Shown here: positions 46,360 through 56,342 of the stretch, in pieces | Layout: each line of letters starts with the position of its first letter | Numbering within the stretch: the first letter of the stretch is position 1 | Assembly (NCBI GenBank): GCA_947497985.1 | Contig: CANMIX010000014.1 | Span: 78,355 to 142,354, forward strand | DNA: 64,000 nt | DNA from: an uncultured Paracoccaceae bacterium | GTDB lineage: Bacteria; Pseudomonadota; Alphaproteobacteria; Rhodobacterales; Rhodobacteraceae | Direction: 5' to 3' | Notes under the pieces: generated by a model | The model's input: only the letters and a program-made list of their open reading frames with translations | The model's database searches: none | What the model was told of the DNA's origin: nothing | Translations under genes and position numbers: made by a program

Positions 46360-49300
46360 TCTGCTTCTCCCCGTCTTTGTCATAGAAGACCGGATCAACG
46401 ATCTTGGCCTCATAAGTTTTGCCATCTGTTCCGGGGAAGGAAATCACCTCTCCCATCCGTTTGGGGCCATTTTTGACCAGACCCATCGCGATACCTCGGT
46501 TGAGGTTTGATGAGAAATAAGTCGAGGTCACCCGGCCAATGGTGTTCTTCTGACCATTGCCATTCACCCCATTGCCCACCGCATAGGCCCCATCCGGCAA
46601 GACCGAGCCATCAACCGTCTCCAAACCCACCAGTTTCCAGCGGTCCGGGTCCGCCATATGCGAACGGGTATGCGCCCGTTTGCCCAGATAGTCGTCCTTC
46701 TTCTTGGACAAGGCCCAGTGCAAGTTCAGATCTTGCGGGATGACGGTGCCGTCGGTTTCGTCGCCGATCATGATAAAGCCCTTTTCGGCGCGCAGAATAT
46801 GCAGGCATTCCGTGCCATAAGGCATGACGCCAAATTCCTTGCCCGCTTCCATCAGCGCGCTCCAGAAGGCTTGCCCTTCTGAGGCTGCAACCGCGATTTC
46901 ATAGGACAATTCACCCGAGAAAGAGATCCGATAGGCCCGCGCGTTGAAGCCGCCGATCTCCCCATCGCGCCACTCCATAAACGGCAGCGCCTCTTTGGAG
47001 ACATCCATGCCACCAAGCTTTTCCAACACCTTACGGGCGTTTGGTCCCACAACAGCAATTTGGGCGTATTGTTCGGTGAGATTGGCCACAAAGACCTTCA
47101 TGTCCCACCACTCGGTCTGCAGCCACTCTTCCATATGGGCGTGAATGCGATCCGCGCCGCCGGTGGTGGTGTGACACAGCCAAGCGTCCTCATCGATGCG
47201 CGCAACCACGCCATCATCCACCAGAAAGCCGTTCTCGGAACACATCAGTCCATAGCGGCATTTGCCGATTTTGAGGTTCGACATCACGTTGGTGTACATC
47301 ATGTCGAGGAATTTGCCCGCGTCCGGCCCTTTGACCACCAGTTTGCCCAAGGTTGACGCATCCAGCAGGCCAAGGTTTTCACGAGTGTTCTTGACCTCGC
47401 GGTTCACCGCATCCTGCACGCTTTCGCCGTCTTGGAGATAGGTGAAAGGACGACGCCAGTGACCCACCGGCTCCCAATCGGCACCGTTCGCATCGTGCCA
47501 GTCATACATTGGTGTTTTGCGCAGCGGCTGGAATACGTCGCCACGTGCTTCGCCCCCGATCGCACCCATGGAAATCGGGTGATATGGTGGGCGGAAGGTG
47601 GTAGTTCCGACCTGCGGGATCTCGGACCCCAAGCTGTCAGCAAGGATCGCCAGTCCGTTGATATTGCTCAACTTACCTTGATCCGTCGCCATACCCAACG
47701 TGGTGTAGCGTTTGGTGTGCTCGACGCTTTCAAACCCTTCACGCGCGGCCAGTTGGACATCAGAGACTTTGACATCGTTTTGATAATCCAGCCAGGATTT
47801 CATCCGGTGCTGGATGTCCGCATTTGCAGGCATCAACCAAACGGGTTCCATCGCGGTCTCGGGCATGTCTTCTACGGATACCGCAGCGAGGTTTTGTGCC
47901 GGGAAACCGGCCCCCTCACCAGCTGTTGCGCCCGCTTGGGCCGCATCCGACAGAACCGCAGCCAATTCAAGCGGTCCGGAGGATGCACCGGCGGTGACCA
48001 CAAAAGGTTTCCCGTCATGTGACGTTGGTGCACGGCTGGGGTCTGGGCGGAAATGAGCCTGCGTTTCATCCCAGGTCAGCTTGCCGCCACAGTGGGACCA
48101 TAGATGCACAACCGGGGACCAACCGCCGGACATGGCAACCGCGTCGGCCTCGATCTCTTCGATGGATTGACCCTCGCCGTCCTGCAGGCAAATGGCGACT
48201 TTGCTCACCCGCTTACCATCTGCGACTTTGGCAATGGCGCGGCCGTCTTCGACGCGAATACCAGCGGCGCGCGCCTCTGCAGCGAGGGCGCCGCCGCCGA
48301 GGCGACGGGCGTCCAGAATGCAGGCGATTTCAACACCGGCCTTTTGCAGGATCAGGGCCGTGCGATAGGCGTCGTCATTGTTGGTGGCGACCACCACGCG
48401 TTTGCCCGGGGTCACACCCCAGTTCACCACATAATCACGCATGGCCGCAGCCAGCATGACGCCCGGCACATCGTTACCAGCAAAGGACAAGGGCCGTTCG
48501 ATCGCGCCACAGGCCGTGACGATCTGTTTGGTGCGAATGCGCCACAGACGGTGACGTGGGCCACCTTTGGACGGGTCATGGTCAGTAAGACGTTCATACC
48601 CGAGCAGGTAGCCGTGGTCATAGACCCCTGCCCCCATCGTCCGGTCGCGCAGCGTGACATTCTCCATCGCGCGCAGCTCATCTAGGGTTTTTGCAACCCA
48701 GGCGTCAGCTGTCATCCCATCGATGGTGCCCCCATCCACAGGCGCACGGCCACCCCAATGGGCGTTTTGTTCCATCACCAAAACTTTGGCACCAGAGGCA
48801 GCGGCAGCCTTTGCCGCCTGAAGACCCGCAACCCCGCCACCGACAACAACCACATCGGCGAAGAAGTAGAAATGCTCGTAGGTATCGGCGTCTTTCAGCT
48901 CTTTGTCCGGCGCTCTGCCAAGACCTGCGGATTGACGGATGAAGGGTTCGTAGATGTGTTTCCAAAACGGCTTGGGATGGATGAACATCTTGTAATAGAA
49001 ACCAGCCGTCAAAAAGCGCGAGAACAGTTTGCTGTTCAAGATCCCAACGTCGAATTCCAAACTTGGCCAGTGGTTTTGCGACTGGGCCGCAAGGCCTTCG
49101 AACAATTCAGTGGTGGTGGCGCGCTGGTTCGGCTCGAACCGATTGTCGGACCCAAGCCCTACCAGCGCATTCGGCTCTTCGGAGCCTGAGGCGACGAGGC
49201 CGCGCGGGCGGTGGTATTTAAACGAGCGTCCCACCAGCATCTGGTCATTGGCCAGAAGAGCGGAGGCCAGCGTGTCGCCGGGATGACCCAACATGCTGCG

Positions 49301-49372
49301 GCCATTGAAGGTAAAGACGATCTGTTTGGACCGGTCGATCAGGCGACCCTGTTTTGCGAGGCGATTGCTCAT
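46352..49372 (-). CDS. soxA: Sarcosine oxidase alpha subunit
   Basis: Largest chain; binds NAD+ and tetrahydrofolate and, with SoxB, makes the sarcosine-oxidising complex yielding glycine, H2O2 and methylene-THF. The 1006 residues are full length. Order seen: 2Fe2S-fold-like N-terminal domain (MLGHPGDTLASALLANDQMLVGRSFKYHRPRG), a dinucleotide domain (VVVVGGGVAGLQAAKAAAAS near residue 175, later a second Rossmann segment GKRVVVATNNDDAYRTAL), and a C-terminal GCV_T folate domain (from about 600, TYLQDGESVQDAVNREVKNTRENLG). Part of soxBDAG. Confidence 0.96.
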   Translation of the reverse strand: MSNRLAKQGRLIDRSKQIVFTFNGRSMLGHPGDTLASALLANDQMLVGRSFKYHRPRGLVASGSEEPNALVGLGSDNRFEPNQRATTTELFEGLAAQSQNHWPSLEFDVGILNSKLFSRFLTAGFYYKMFIHPKPFWKHIYEPFIRQSAGLGRAPDKELKDADTYEHFYFFADVVVVGGGVAGLQAAKAAAASGAKVLVMEQNAHWGGRAPVDGGTIDGMTADAWVAKTLDELRAMENVTLRDRTMGAGVYDHGYLLGYERLTDHDPSKGGPRHRLWRIRTKQIVTACGAIERPLSFAGNDVPGVMLAAAMRDYVVNWGVTPGKRVVVATNNDDAYRTALILQKAGVEIACILDARRLGGGALAAEARAAGIRVEDGRAIAKVADGKRVSKVAICLQDGEGQSIEEIEADAVAMSGGWSPVVHLWSHCGGKLTWDETQAHFRPDPSRAPTSHDGKPFVVTAGASSGPLELAAVLSDAAQAGATAGEGAGFPAQNLAAVSVEDMPETAMEPVWLMPANADIQHRMKSWLDYQNDVKVSDVQLAAREGFESVEHTKRYTTLGMATDQGKLSNINGLAILADSLGSEIPQVGTTTFRPPYHPISMGAIGGEARGDVFQPLRKTPMYDWHDANGADWEPVGHWRRPFTYLQDGESVQDAVNREVKNTRENLGLLDASTLGKLVVKGPDAGKFLDMMYTNVMSNLKIGKCRYGLMCSENGFLVDDGVVARIDEDAWLCHTTTGGADRIHAHMEEWLQTEWWDMKVFVANLTEQYAQIAVVGPNARKVLEKLGGMDVSKEALPFMEWRDGEIGGFNARAYRISFSGELSYEIAVAASEGQAFWSALMEAGKEFGVMPYGTECLHILRAEKGFIMIGDETDGTVIPQDLNLHWALSKKKDDYLGKRAHTRSHMADPDRWKLVGLETVDGSVLPDGAYAVGNGVNGNGQKNTIGRVTSTYFSSNLNRGIAMGLVKNGPKRMGEVISFPGTDGKTYEAKIVDPVFYDKDGEKQNV

Positions 49373-49441
49373 ATCAGCGGACCTTTCGCAGGCCGAAAGC
49401 GAAGGAGCCTCCGGCGGAAGTATTTTTAAAAAGATGAACCA

Positions 49442-49810
49442 TCAATCGGCGACCTCTTCCCCATTGTGTGACGTGGATGCATCGGCAAACTCGCGCCAGG
49501 TCCAGCCAGGGCGTTTTTCAGAAATTGCATCCAGCAAGGCCTGCGGGGGTGTCGAGGTTTGCGCGGTATAGGTTCCGAAGACTTCGAGCGTCACCGTGCA
49601 GCGCGCCGCGTGGAACCACTTGCCGCAGCCGTTCACATGGCGCCAGCGTTCAAAATGCACGCCTTTTGGGTTTTCACGCATGAACAGATAGTCATGAAAG
49701 TCGTCATCGGATGAACCCGGACCAAACCGCTTCAGGTGGGCTTCGCCACCGGCCTGCAATTCGGTTTCTTCGGCCTTCACGCCGCAATAGGGGCATTCCA
49801 GGATCAGCAT
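49442..49810 (-). CDS. soxD: Sarcosine oxidase delta subunit
   Basis: Small zinc-binding chain of the heterotetramer. The 122-residue protein has the zinc ligands in LECPYCGVKAEE (Cys-6, Cys-9) and, later, His-58 and Cys-62 in RHVNGCGKWFHAARC, followed by FGTYTAQTSTPPQALLDAISEKRPGW. The C-terminal tail (ASTSHNGEEVAD) is slightly long. It lies between soxB (40 bases) and soxA (69 bases). Confidence 0.95.
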   Translation of the reverse strand: MLILECPYCGVKAEETELQAGGEAHLKRFGPGSSDDDFHDYLFMRENPKGVHFERWRHVNGCGKWFHAARCTVTLEVFGTYTAQTSTPPQALLDAISEKRPGWTWREFADASTSHNGEEVAD

Positions 49811-49850
49811 CGGCTCTGCTCCGTCATAGTCATATTTGCAAAGGCATTCA

Positions 49851-51095
49851 TCAGTGCGCCACCCCTGCGGCGACGGACTCGTCGATGAATTTGCCTTCTT
49901 TGAAGCGGGTCATGGTGAACTCTTCCGCGAGGTAGGAATGACCTGTGGCCATCAGCTGCGCCATCGCCCAGCCTGAACCCGGAATGGCCTTGAACCCGCC
50001 GGTGCCCCAGCCGCAGTTCACAAAGCAGTTCTTGACCGGTGTGGACGAGATGATGGGCGACCGGTCACCGGTTACATCCACAATACCGCCCCATTGGCGG
50101 AGCATTTTGAGGCGCGACACCATCGGGAAGGTCTCGTTCAAGGCGCGCACGGTTTCCTCAATATGATGGAAAGAGCCACGCTGGGTGTAGTTGTTAAAAC
50201 CATCCGTACCGCCGCCAATCACCATCTCACCCTTGTCGGATTGAGACATATAGCCATGAACGGTGTTGGCCATGACGACCACATCCATACAAGGCTTAAT
50301 AGGCTCGGACACCAGGGCCTGAAGAGCGACGCTTTCAACCGGCAGACGGAAGCCGGCCATCTGGGACAGGTCAGAGCAGTTGCCCGCGACCACCATCCCA
50401 AGCTTGTCGCAGTCGATCGCCCCTTTGGTGGTGTCGACGCCAACAACGCGACCCGCCTCGGTGCGCACACCGGTGACCTCACATTTTTGGATAATGTCCA
50501 TGCCCATGGCGGAACAGGCCCGCGCATAGCCCCAGGCCACCGCATCATGGCGTGCCGTACCACCACGCGCCTGCCACAGGCCACCCAGAACCGGATAGCG
50601 CGGCCCTTCGAGATTGATGATTGGCACCAGCTCTTTAACCCGCTGCGGGTTGATCCATTCGGTTGTCACGCCCTGGAGCATATTTGCGTGGGCGGTGCGC
50701 TTGTAGCCGCGCACCTCATGTTCGGTCTGTGCCAACATGATGACGCCGCGGGGGCTGAACATCACGTTATAGTTCAAGTCCTGGCTCATATCCTCATAGA
50801 GGGAGCGCGCTTTCTCATAGATCGCAGCGGATGGGTCTTGCAGGTAGTTGGAACGGATGATCGTCGTGTTGCGACCTGTGTTCCCGCCACCCAGCCAACC
50901 TTTTTCGATCACCGCGACATTGGTGATGCCAAAGTTTTTGCCTAGATAATAGGCAGTTGCCAGGCCATGGCCGCCGGCCCCTACGATAATCACATCATAG
51001 TGAGGTTTTGGTTCAGGAGACGCCCAAGCGCGTTCCCAACCAGAGTGATAGCGCAGGGCCTCCCGCGCCACTGCGAAAGCAGAATAGCGTTTCAT
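49851..51095 (-). CDS. soxB: Sarcosine oxidase beta subunit
   Basis: Oxidising chain with FAD and covalent FMN. The 414-residue protein has the FAD Rossmann motif IIVGAGGHGLATAYYLG near residue 36 and GGGNTGRNTTIIRSNY. The predicted FMN-attachment His is in RGGTARHDAVAWGYARA near residue 175, as in characterised SoxB. First gene of soxBDAG; such operons belong to glycine betaine, dimethylglycine and sarcosine breakdown. The 185-base gap to ccmI holds its promoter. Confidence 0.96.
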   Translation of the reverse strand: MKRYSAFAVAREALRYHSGWERAWASPEPKPHYDVIIVGAGGHGLATAYYLGKNFGITNVAVIEKGWLGGGNTGRNTTIIRSNYLQDPSAAIYEKARSLYEDMSQDLNYNVMFSPRGVIMLAQTEHEVRGYKRTAHANMLQGVTTEWINPQRVKELVPIINLEGPRYPVLGGLWQARGGTARHDAVAWGYARACSAMGMDIIQKCEVTGVRTEAGRVVGVDTTKGAIDCDKLGMVVAGNCSDLSQMAGFRLPVESVALQALVSEPIKPCMDVVVMANTVHGYMSQSDKGEMVIGGGTDGFNNYTQRGSFHHIEETVRALNETFPMVSRLKMLRQWGGIVDVTGDRSPIISSTPVKNCFVNCGWGTGGFKAIPGSGWAMAQLMATGHSYLAEEFTMTRFKEGKFIDESVAAGVAH

Positions 51096-51280
51096 AAGCG
51101 AATCCAGTGGTTCGTGTCTAAACTTTGTATGACGCTGCTTTGGTAGGAAACCGTGCCGTTATTCGTCCCATTTATGCATCTTTGCGACATTCGCTTTGTC
51201 GCAGGACAGCGCGCCGCAGGTCATAGGGGTTTTTTCTGCGCCCGCCCCCCTGTAGACAGTGCACAAATATCGGAGAGCCT

Positions 51281-52525
51281 ATGACGTTTTGGATCGTGAC
51301 CGCCCTTATTACGCTGTCTGTCAGCGTGTTGTTTTTTCTGGTCATCCTGCGCGCGCGCAGTTCGGGAGAGCCTGCGGCCGCCTATGACCTGCGCTTGTAT
51401 CGCCAGCAGCTGAAGGAAGTTGACCGCGATCTGGCACGGGGTGTGATCCAGGAAAACGACGCAGAACGGATCCGCACCGAAGTCTCACGCCGTATTCTGG
51501 CCGCGGACGCCGCATTGAAACAACATGAGGACGGGGCCGCCCAGCCCAAAGTCCCTTCGTTGATCGCAGCAGGTGCGGTGGGCGCATTGCTCCTGGGCGG
51601 TGCATTTGCGCTTTATACAAACCTGGGCGCCCCCGGTTACGGCGACCTTGCGCTTGATTACCGTTTGGCACTGGCCGCGGAACAGGCAGCGAACCGTCCG
51701 AGCCAGACGGAAATGGAAGCAACCGCCGAACCGTTTGAGATGCCCACCCCGCAGGCGGATTACGTTGAACTGGTCGAACGCCTGCGCGAGGCTGCTGCAA
51801 GCCGTCCGACAGATCCACGCGGTCAGGCCTTGTTGGCACAACATGAGGCACGGCTGGGAAATTTTGTTCAAGCCTATGAGGCCAAGGCGAAATTCATCGA
51901 ACTGTCCAATGGCGACGTCAATCCCGAAGACTATGCCGAACAGGCCGAATTGATGATCCTTGCCTCTGGTGGTTTGGTGTCTCCTGAAGCCGAAGCCGCG
52001 TTGAAAGAAGCGCTGACCCGTGACCCACGCAACGGCACCGGGCGCTATTACTGGGGCTTGATGATGGGGCAAACCGGACGGCCTGATATCGCCTTTGGGA
52101 TCTGGCGCGAAACCCTGATCAATGGCCCCGAAGGCGCTCCCTGGATCGAAGCCATTCGCGCGCAAATTGCCGATATGGCCTTTCGGGCCGGGCAGGAAAT
52201 CGACCCGGCCCTTTTGCAGGCCCGCCAACCGCAGCCCGACCAGCCCGGTCCGACAGCCGAGCAGATGCAAGCCGCCAGCGAGATGTCACCCGAAGAACAA
52301 CAGGACATGATCCGCGGCATGGTCGACGGCCTGTCAGATCGGCTTGCAAGCGAAGGCGGAACTGCCAGCGAATGGGCACGCTTGATTTCTGCATTGACTG
52401 TTTTGGGGGATGTGGAACGCGCCAATCGCATCTATGCTGAAGCGCAATCGCGATTTGCTGATGCGCCCGAGCAAGCCGCCATAATTACCACAGCGGCGCG
52501 TCAGGCTGGGCTGATTACCGAATGA
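51281..52525 (+). CDS. ccmI: Cytochrome c biogenesis protein CcmI
   Basis: Delivers apocytochrome c to the heme ligation machinery with CcmFH. The 414-residue protein has two membrane helices (MTFWIVTALITLSVSVLFFLVIL and PSLIAAGAVGALLLGGAFALY) flanking the cytoplasmic AAAYDLRLYRQQLKEVDRDLARGVI loop, the diagnostic CcmI-1 part, then a periplasmic TPR region (YVELVERLREAAASRPTDPRGQALLAQHEARLGN). It lies far from ccmABCDG, as often in this order. Its stop overlaps the ruvX start (ATGA). Confidence 0.93.
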   Translation: MTFWIVTALITLSVSVLFFLVILRARSSGEPAAAYDLRLYRQQLKEVDRDLARGVIQENDAERIRTEVSRRILAADAALKQHEDGAAQPKVPSLIAAGAVGALLLGGAFALYTNLGAPGYGDLALDYRLALAAEQAANRPSQTEMEATAEPFEMPTPQADYVELVERLREAAASRPTDPRGQALLAQHEARLGNFVQAYEAKAKFIELSNGDVNPEDYAEQAELMILASGGLVSPEAEAALKEALTRDPRNGTGRYYWGLMMGQTGRPDIAFGIWRETLINGPEGAPWIEAIRAQIADMAFRAGQEIDPALLQARQPQPDQPGPTAEQMQAASEMSPEEQQDMIRGMVDGLSDRLASEGGTASEWARLISALTVLGDVERANRIYAEAQSRFADAPEQAAIITTAARQAGLITE

Positions 52526-52995
52526 TCCACGACACGTTTGAAGATTTTGCCGCCGCCCTGCCCCCTATGAGCGCGTTGGCTGGCCTAGACCTGGGAGAGA
52601 AGACCATCGGTGTTGCCGTCTCTGACCGTATCGGAGCCGTGGCCACACCATTGGAGACAGTCCGGCGCAAAAAGTTCGGCGTCGACAGCGCCCGCCTGTT
52701 GGAAATCATCAAAGCGCGCGACCTGTCGGGGATCCTGCTAGGTCTGCCTCGCAATATGGATGGTACTGAAGGCCCGCGCTGCCAGTCGACCCGCGCTTTT
52801 GCGCGCAACCTGTCCCGTCTGACGGAGCTTCCGATTGGGTTTTGGGACGAACGCCTGTCGACCGTGGCCGCCGAAAGAGCGCTGTTGGAGGCAGATACGA
52901 GCCGCAGACGTCGCGCAGAGGTTATCGACCACGTTGCGGCTTCCTATATTCTGCAAGGGGCGCTGGACCGCATGCGCCACATCAACGCCGGATAG
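52522..52995 (+). CDS. ruvX: Holliday junction resolvase-like protein RuvX (YqgF)
   Basis: RNase H-fold nuclease implicated in 16S rRNA 5'-end processing and possibly junction resolution. The 157-residue protein has LAGLDLGEKTIGVAVSDRIG (first catalytic Asp), GILLGLPRNMDGTEGPRCQST, FWDERLSTVAAERALLEADTSRRRRAEVIDHVAASYIL (second catalytic acids). Overlaps ccmI by four bases and precedes the DUF1289 gene by eight. Confidence 0.94.
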   Translation: MIHDTFEDFAAALPPMSALAGLDLGEKTIGVAVSDRIGAVATPLETVRRKKFGVDSARLLEIIKARDLSGILLGLPRNMDGTEGPRCQSTRAFARNLSRLTELPIGFWDERLSTVAAERALLEADTSRRRRAEVIDHVAASYILQGALDRMRHINAG

Positions 52996-53003
52996 GAGAT
53001 GAC

Positions 53004-53234
53004 ATGAGCGATCAGGTTTGGAAACGGGACGAGATCCAATCGCCTTGTATAAATATCTGCGTGATCCATCCTGAAACGCGGCTTTGCACCGGCTGTGCGC
53101 GCTCCATCGATGAGATCACTGCGTGGTCGAAAATGGACGATGCGGAACGCAGCGCCGTGATGGCGGAGCTGGGCAACCGTGAACCCGCCCCCAAAAAACG
53201 ACGCGGCGGGCGTGCCGCACGTTTGAAACGCTAG
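53004..53234 (+). CDS. DUF1289 cysteine-rich small protein
   Basis: A 76-residue protein with four cysteines in SPCINICVIHPETRLCTGCARSIDEI, the DUF1289 pattern, which may bind zinc or an FeS centre, then WSKMDDAERSAVMAELGNR and a basic tail (KKRRGGRAARLKR). Function unknown. The ATG at 53004 has AGGAGAT upstream; longer frames lack this. Third gene of the ccmI-ruvX unit. Confidence 0.9.
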   Translation: MSDQVWKRDEIQSPCINICVIHPETRLCTGCARSIDEITAWSKMDDAERSAVMAELGNREPAPKKRRGGRAARLKR

Positions 53235-53241
53235 GTTCGGC

Positions 53242-54066
53242 TCAAAACCCAACCGCCTTGCGCAGCATATTCAACGCGACCAAGATCAGGAAAACCGCAA
53301 ACACCCGCTTCAACGGTTTGGGGTCCATTGCATGGGCGAGTTTCACACCCCAAGGTGCCGTTAGCAGGGTCATCGCAATCACCACCGCAAAGGCCGGCAG
53401 GTTCACGGCGCCAATGGTAAAGGGTGGCCGGTTTTCGTTTGCGATATCCATCAGCAAAAATCCGATCGCCGCCGGCAGTGCGATGATCACACCAAACCCG
53501 GCTGCCGTGGCCACCGCGCGATGAATTGGAACATTGTGCAGGCTCATCAAAGGCACCCCAAAACTGCCGCCGCCGATCCCCATCAAGACAGACAAGAACC
53601 CAACCGTGGGTGAGGTCGCCGTGCGTCCCATACCCGATGGCATCGCGTCTCCCAAACGCCAATGGCTGCGCCCCAGCGCCATATACAAACCAATCACCAG
53701 AGCCAGCACGCCAAACAGCAGTTGCAACGTGGTCGACCGCAGCGACGTGGCCACCAGAACCCCCAGGATTGCCCCAATTGCAATACCAGGTCCCCAGCCG
53801 CGCAGGATCTGCCAGTCCACCGCACCTTTTTTGTTGTGACTGTGAACCGACCGCAGCGATGTCACGATAATTGTCGCCAATGACGTGGCCAGACAGATCT
53901 GCATCAGATGATCGCCGCCATATCCAAGGGTCTGAAACGCATAGAAAAACGCAGGCACCAGAACAATTCCACCGCCCACGCCCAAGAGGCCGGCAAGCAC
54001 ACCTCCAAGCGCGCCAATCACCACCAGCAGTGCGAACATCTGCAGCAAAAGTTCAGTCTCTAGCAT
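53242..54066 (-). CDS. Sulfite exporter TauE/SafE family permease
   Basis: Membrane exporter for sulfite, sulfoacetate or other organic anions. The 274-residue protein has about eight helices and the duplicated family motif, GALGGVLAGLLGVGGGIVLVPAFF near residue 18 and VGFLSVLMGIGGGSFGVPLM near residue 150. Substrate cannot be told. Converges with the DUF1289 gene, seven bases apart. Confidence 0.92.
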   Translation of the reverse strand: MLETELLLQMFALLVVIGALGGVLAGLLGVGGGIVLVPAFFYAFQTLGYGGDHLMQICLATSLATIIVTSLRSVHSHNKKGAVDWQILRGWGPGIAIGAILGVLVATSLRSTTLQLLFGVLALVIGLYMALGRSHWRLGDAMPSGMGRTATSPTVGFLSVLMGIGGGSFGVPLMSLHNVPIHRAVATAAGFGVIIALPAAIGFLLMDIANENRPPFTIGAVNLPAFAVVIAMTLLTAPWGVKLAHAMDPKPLKRVFAVFLILVALNMLRKAVGF

Positions 54067-54163
54067 CCGACACTCCCCGATTTCAGCCTGTGCCTATCTC
54101 TTCCGGTGCAGGTCATGGAAAGTCCAGCCCTGCACGAAAGGTCTTGTTGATTGTGACGAAACG

Positions 54164-55174
54164 TCAGGCCGCGCGATTGCGCACCTGATCCAGCGCTTCC
54201 AACACCAGATCGGGGCCTGCACCGGATTTATGCGCCCCTTCCGACAGGGTGCGCCGCCACTGACGTGCACCGGGGCGCCCGGCAAAGGCACCCAGCATAT
54301 GGCGGGTTATTTGATGCAACCGCGCCCCTTTGCGCATTTCGTCGTCGATAAAGGGCAGCATGGCCAGAACCGCATCCTCAGCACTTAGGCCCGTGTCGTG
54401 GTCAAAGATCGCCTGATCCGCCCCCACCAGCACATCACCCGGCTGATGATAGGCAGCGCGCCCGATCATCACACCATCCAGTCCAGCCTCCAGATGCGCC
54501 TGTGCCTCGTCCAGCGTCGCAACCCCGCCATTGAGCGAGATATGCATATCGCTGAAGTCCCGCTTCATCTGATGTACAAGGTCATAATCGAGCGGTGGGA
54601 TATCGCGGTTTTCCTTGGGGCTGAGCCCCTGAAGCCAGGCTTTGCGGGCGTGGATGGTGACACGTTCACAGCCAGCGGCACGGATCTTTTCCAGAAAGTC
54701 CGGCAACACCTCATGGGGTTCTTGATCGTCGACACCGATACGGCATTTCACAGTGACATCAACGTCAACGGCGGCACGCATCGCGGCCACACATTCGGCC
54801 ACCAGCTCTGGGCTCTGCATCAACACAGCACCAAACGCCCCCGACTGCACCCGGTCACTTGGGCAGCCGCAGTTCAGGTTGATCTCATCATATCCTCGCT
54901 CCGCACCCAATTTGGCGGCTTCGGCCAATTCAATGGGGTCAGATCCACCAAGCTGCAAAGCAACTGGATGTTCCATGGGCGAAAAGTCAAGCAGATGAAA
55001 CGCATGTCCGCGCACCAATGCAGGTGCCGTGACCATCTCGGTATAAAGCAGCGTCTCGTTGCTCAGAAGACGGTGAAAATAGCGGCACTCGCGCGTGGTC
55101 CAATCCATCATCGGCGCCACGCTCAGGCGCGCAGCCGCATGGGCCGTTTTGGGTGTCGGATTTGCGTCGCTCAT
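54164..55174 (-). CDS. dusA: tRNA-dihydrouridine(20/20a) synthase
   Basis: FMN enzyme reducing U20 and U20a in the tRNA D-loop. The 336-residue protein has LSVAPMMDWTTRECRYFHRLLS (phosphate-binding N-terminus), INLNCGCPSDRVQSGAFGAVLM with the catalytic Cys, VTVKCRIGVDD and GVMIGRAAYHQPG. The DWTTRECRYFHR pattern marks DusA among Dus types. It lies 97 bases upstream of the TauE-type exporter gene on the same strand and is divergent from the thi operon. Confidence 0.95.
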   Translation of the reverse strand: MSDANPTPKTAHAAARLSVAPMMDWTTRECRYFHRLLSNETLLYTEMVTAPALVRGHAFHLLDFSPMEHPVALQLGGSDPIELAEAAKLGAERGYDEINLNCGCPSDRVQSGAFGAVLMQSPELVAECVAAMRAAVDVDVTVKCRIGVDDQEPHEVLPDFLEKIRAAGCERVTIHARKAWLQGLSPKENRDIPPLDYDLVHQMKRDFSDMHISLNGGVATLDEAQAHLEAGLDGVMIGRAAYHQPGDVLVGADQAIFDHDTGLSAEDAVLAMLPFIDDEMRKGARLHQITRHMLGAFAGRPGARQWRRTLSEGAHKSGAGPDLVLEALDQVRNRAA

Positions 55175-55342
55175 ACTGGATGCCTGCGGTTCGATGATTC
55201 GAGTGGAGAGGGTTTATCACATTCCCATCCAAACGACAGGCACGGGAAAAGCCAGACCAGCGCTCAGGTTCGCCGCTGATGGCTTGTGGTACATTTCTTC
55301 GCTTGCAAGTCATCCAATTTCCAACCTAAACTCTGCCTCAAA

Positions 55343-55430
55343 TCCGTTGGGGTGCCTTGTTTCGCAGGGCTGAGAGGTGCAAGCCAACCCATCGAACCTG
55401 ATCCGGGCAATACCGGCGTAGGAAACGGAG
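55343..55430 (+). promoter_or_regulatory. TPP riboswitch upstream of the thiD operon
   Basis: Conserved THI-element blocks are seen in order: P1 left TCCGTT (55343-55348), GGGGTGCC, GGCTGAGAGGTGC, ACCCATCGAACCTGATCCGG, ATACCGGCGTAGGAAAC and P1 right AACGGA (55424-55429). The P1 arms pair perfectly. It ends about 85 bases before thiD, inside a 340-base gap; 55175-55342 should hold the promoters of this operon and of dusA. Confidence 0.97.
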
Positions 55431-55514
55431 ACTGATGCGCGCTTTGTCTTTTCAAAGCTTTGCCCAGACATTCGTCACCACCGCGCCGATCATGACGACT
55501 AGAAAGGCGCATCT

Positions 55515-56342
55515 ATGGAAAACCGCACCTTGCAGCCCCGTGACCAAGCGGTCGCAGCATTGACCATTGCCGGATCCGACAGCGGTGGGGGTGCGGGCAT
55601 CCAGGCGGACCTCAAGACCTTTTCCGCGCTTGGCGTGTTTGGCTGCAGCGCAATCACCGCGATTACTGCACAAAACACCTGCGCTGTGACCCGGGTCGAG
55701 GCCATGCCCCCTGGCATGGTTGCCGCCCAGATTGATGCGGTTCTGAGCGACATCCAAATCGGCGCGATCAAAATTGGCATGCTGGCAACAGTCGCTGTGA
55801 TCAAAGAGGTGGCCGACGCCTTGGCAGGTTACGATGGTCCCATTGTGCTGGACCCGGTCATGGTGGCCAAGTCCGGTGACAAATTGCTGGCCGATGACGC
55901 CGTAGAAGCCTTAAAGACGCATCTTTTGCCGCGTGCCACAGTCCTGACGCCGAACCTGCCCGAAGCAGCCTGCCTGTTGGGTTTGCCCGAAGCGGATGAT
56001 GCGGCGACGGCGCTGGCGCAGGGGCAAGCCTTATGTGAGGTCGGCGCTCAGGCTGTTTTGATGAAAGGTGGACACGCGGTTGGTGACACCTGTGTAGATC
56101 GCCTTGTAACGCCTGCAACTGTTCAAGACTTTAGCGCGCCGCGTATTGCGACCTCAAACACCCACGGTACCGGCTGCACATTGTCGTCGGCAATCGCGGC
56201 GGAACTGGCCAAAGGCAAGCCCCTGCCCCTGGCGGTCGATCGCGCCCACAGGTGGCTACACGCTGCAATCAAAGCAGCAGATCAGTTGAACATTGGCCAA
56301 GGCCACGGCCCGGTGCATCATTTTCACGAGGTCTGGGCGTGA
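55515..56342 (+). CDS. thiD: Hydroxymethylpyrimidine/phosphomethylpyrimidine kinase
   Basis: Phosphorylates HMP and HMP-P to HMP-PP for coupling to the thiazole. The 275-residue ribokinase-fold protein has [21 protein letters not shown] at the start, [28 protein letters not shown], the [14 protein letters not shown] segment, and [23 protein letters not shown] with the catalytic GTGC loop. First gene of the thi operon, behind the TPP riboswitch. Its TGA overlaps the thiO GTG. Confidence 0.96.
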   Translation: MENRTLQPRDQAVAALTIAGSDSGGGAGIQADLKTFSALGVFGCSAITAITAQNTCAVTRVEAMPPGMVAAQIDAVLSDIQIGAIKIGMLATVAVIKEVADALAGYDGPIVLDPVMVAKSGDKLLADDAVEALKTHLLPRATVLTPNLPEAACLLGLPEADDAATALAQGQALCEVGAQAVLMKGGHAVGDTCVDRLVTPATVQDFSAPRIATSNTHGTGCTLSSAIAAELAKGKPLPLAVDRAHRWLHAAIKAADQLNIGQGHGPVHHFHEVWA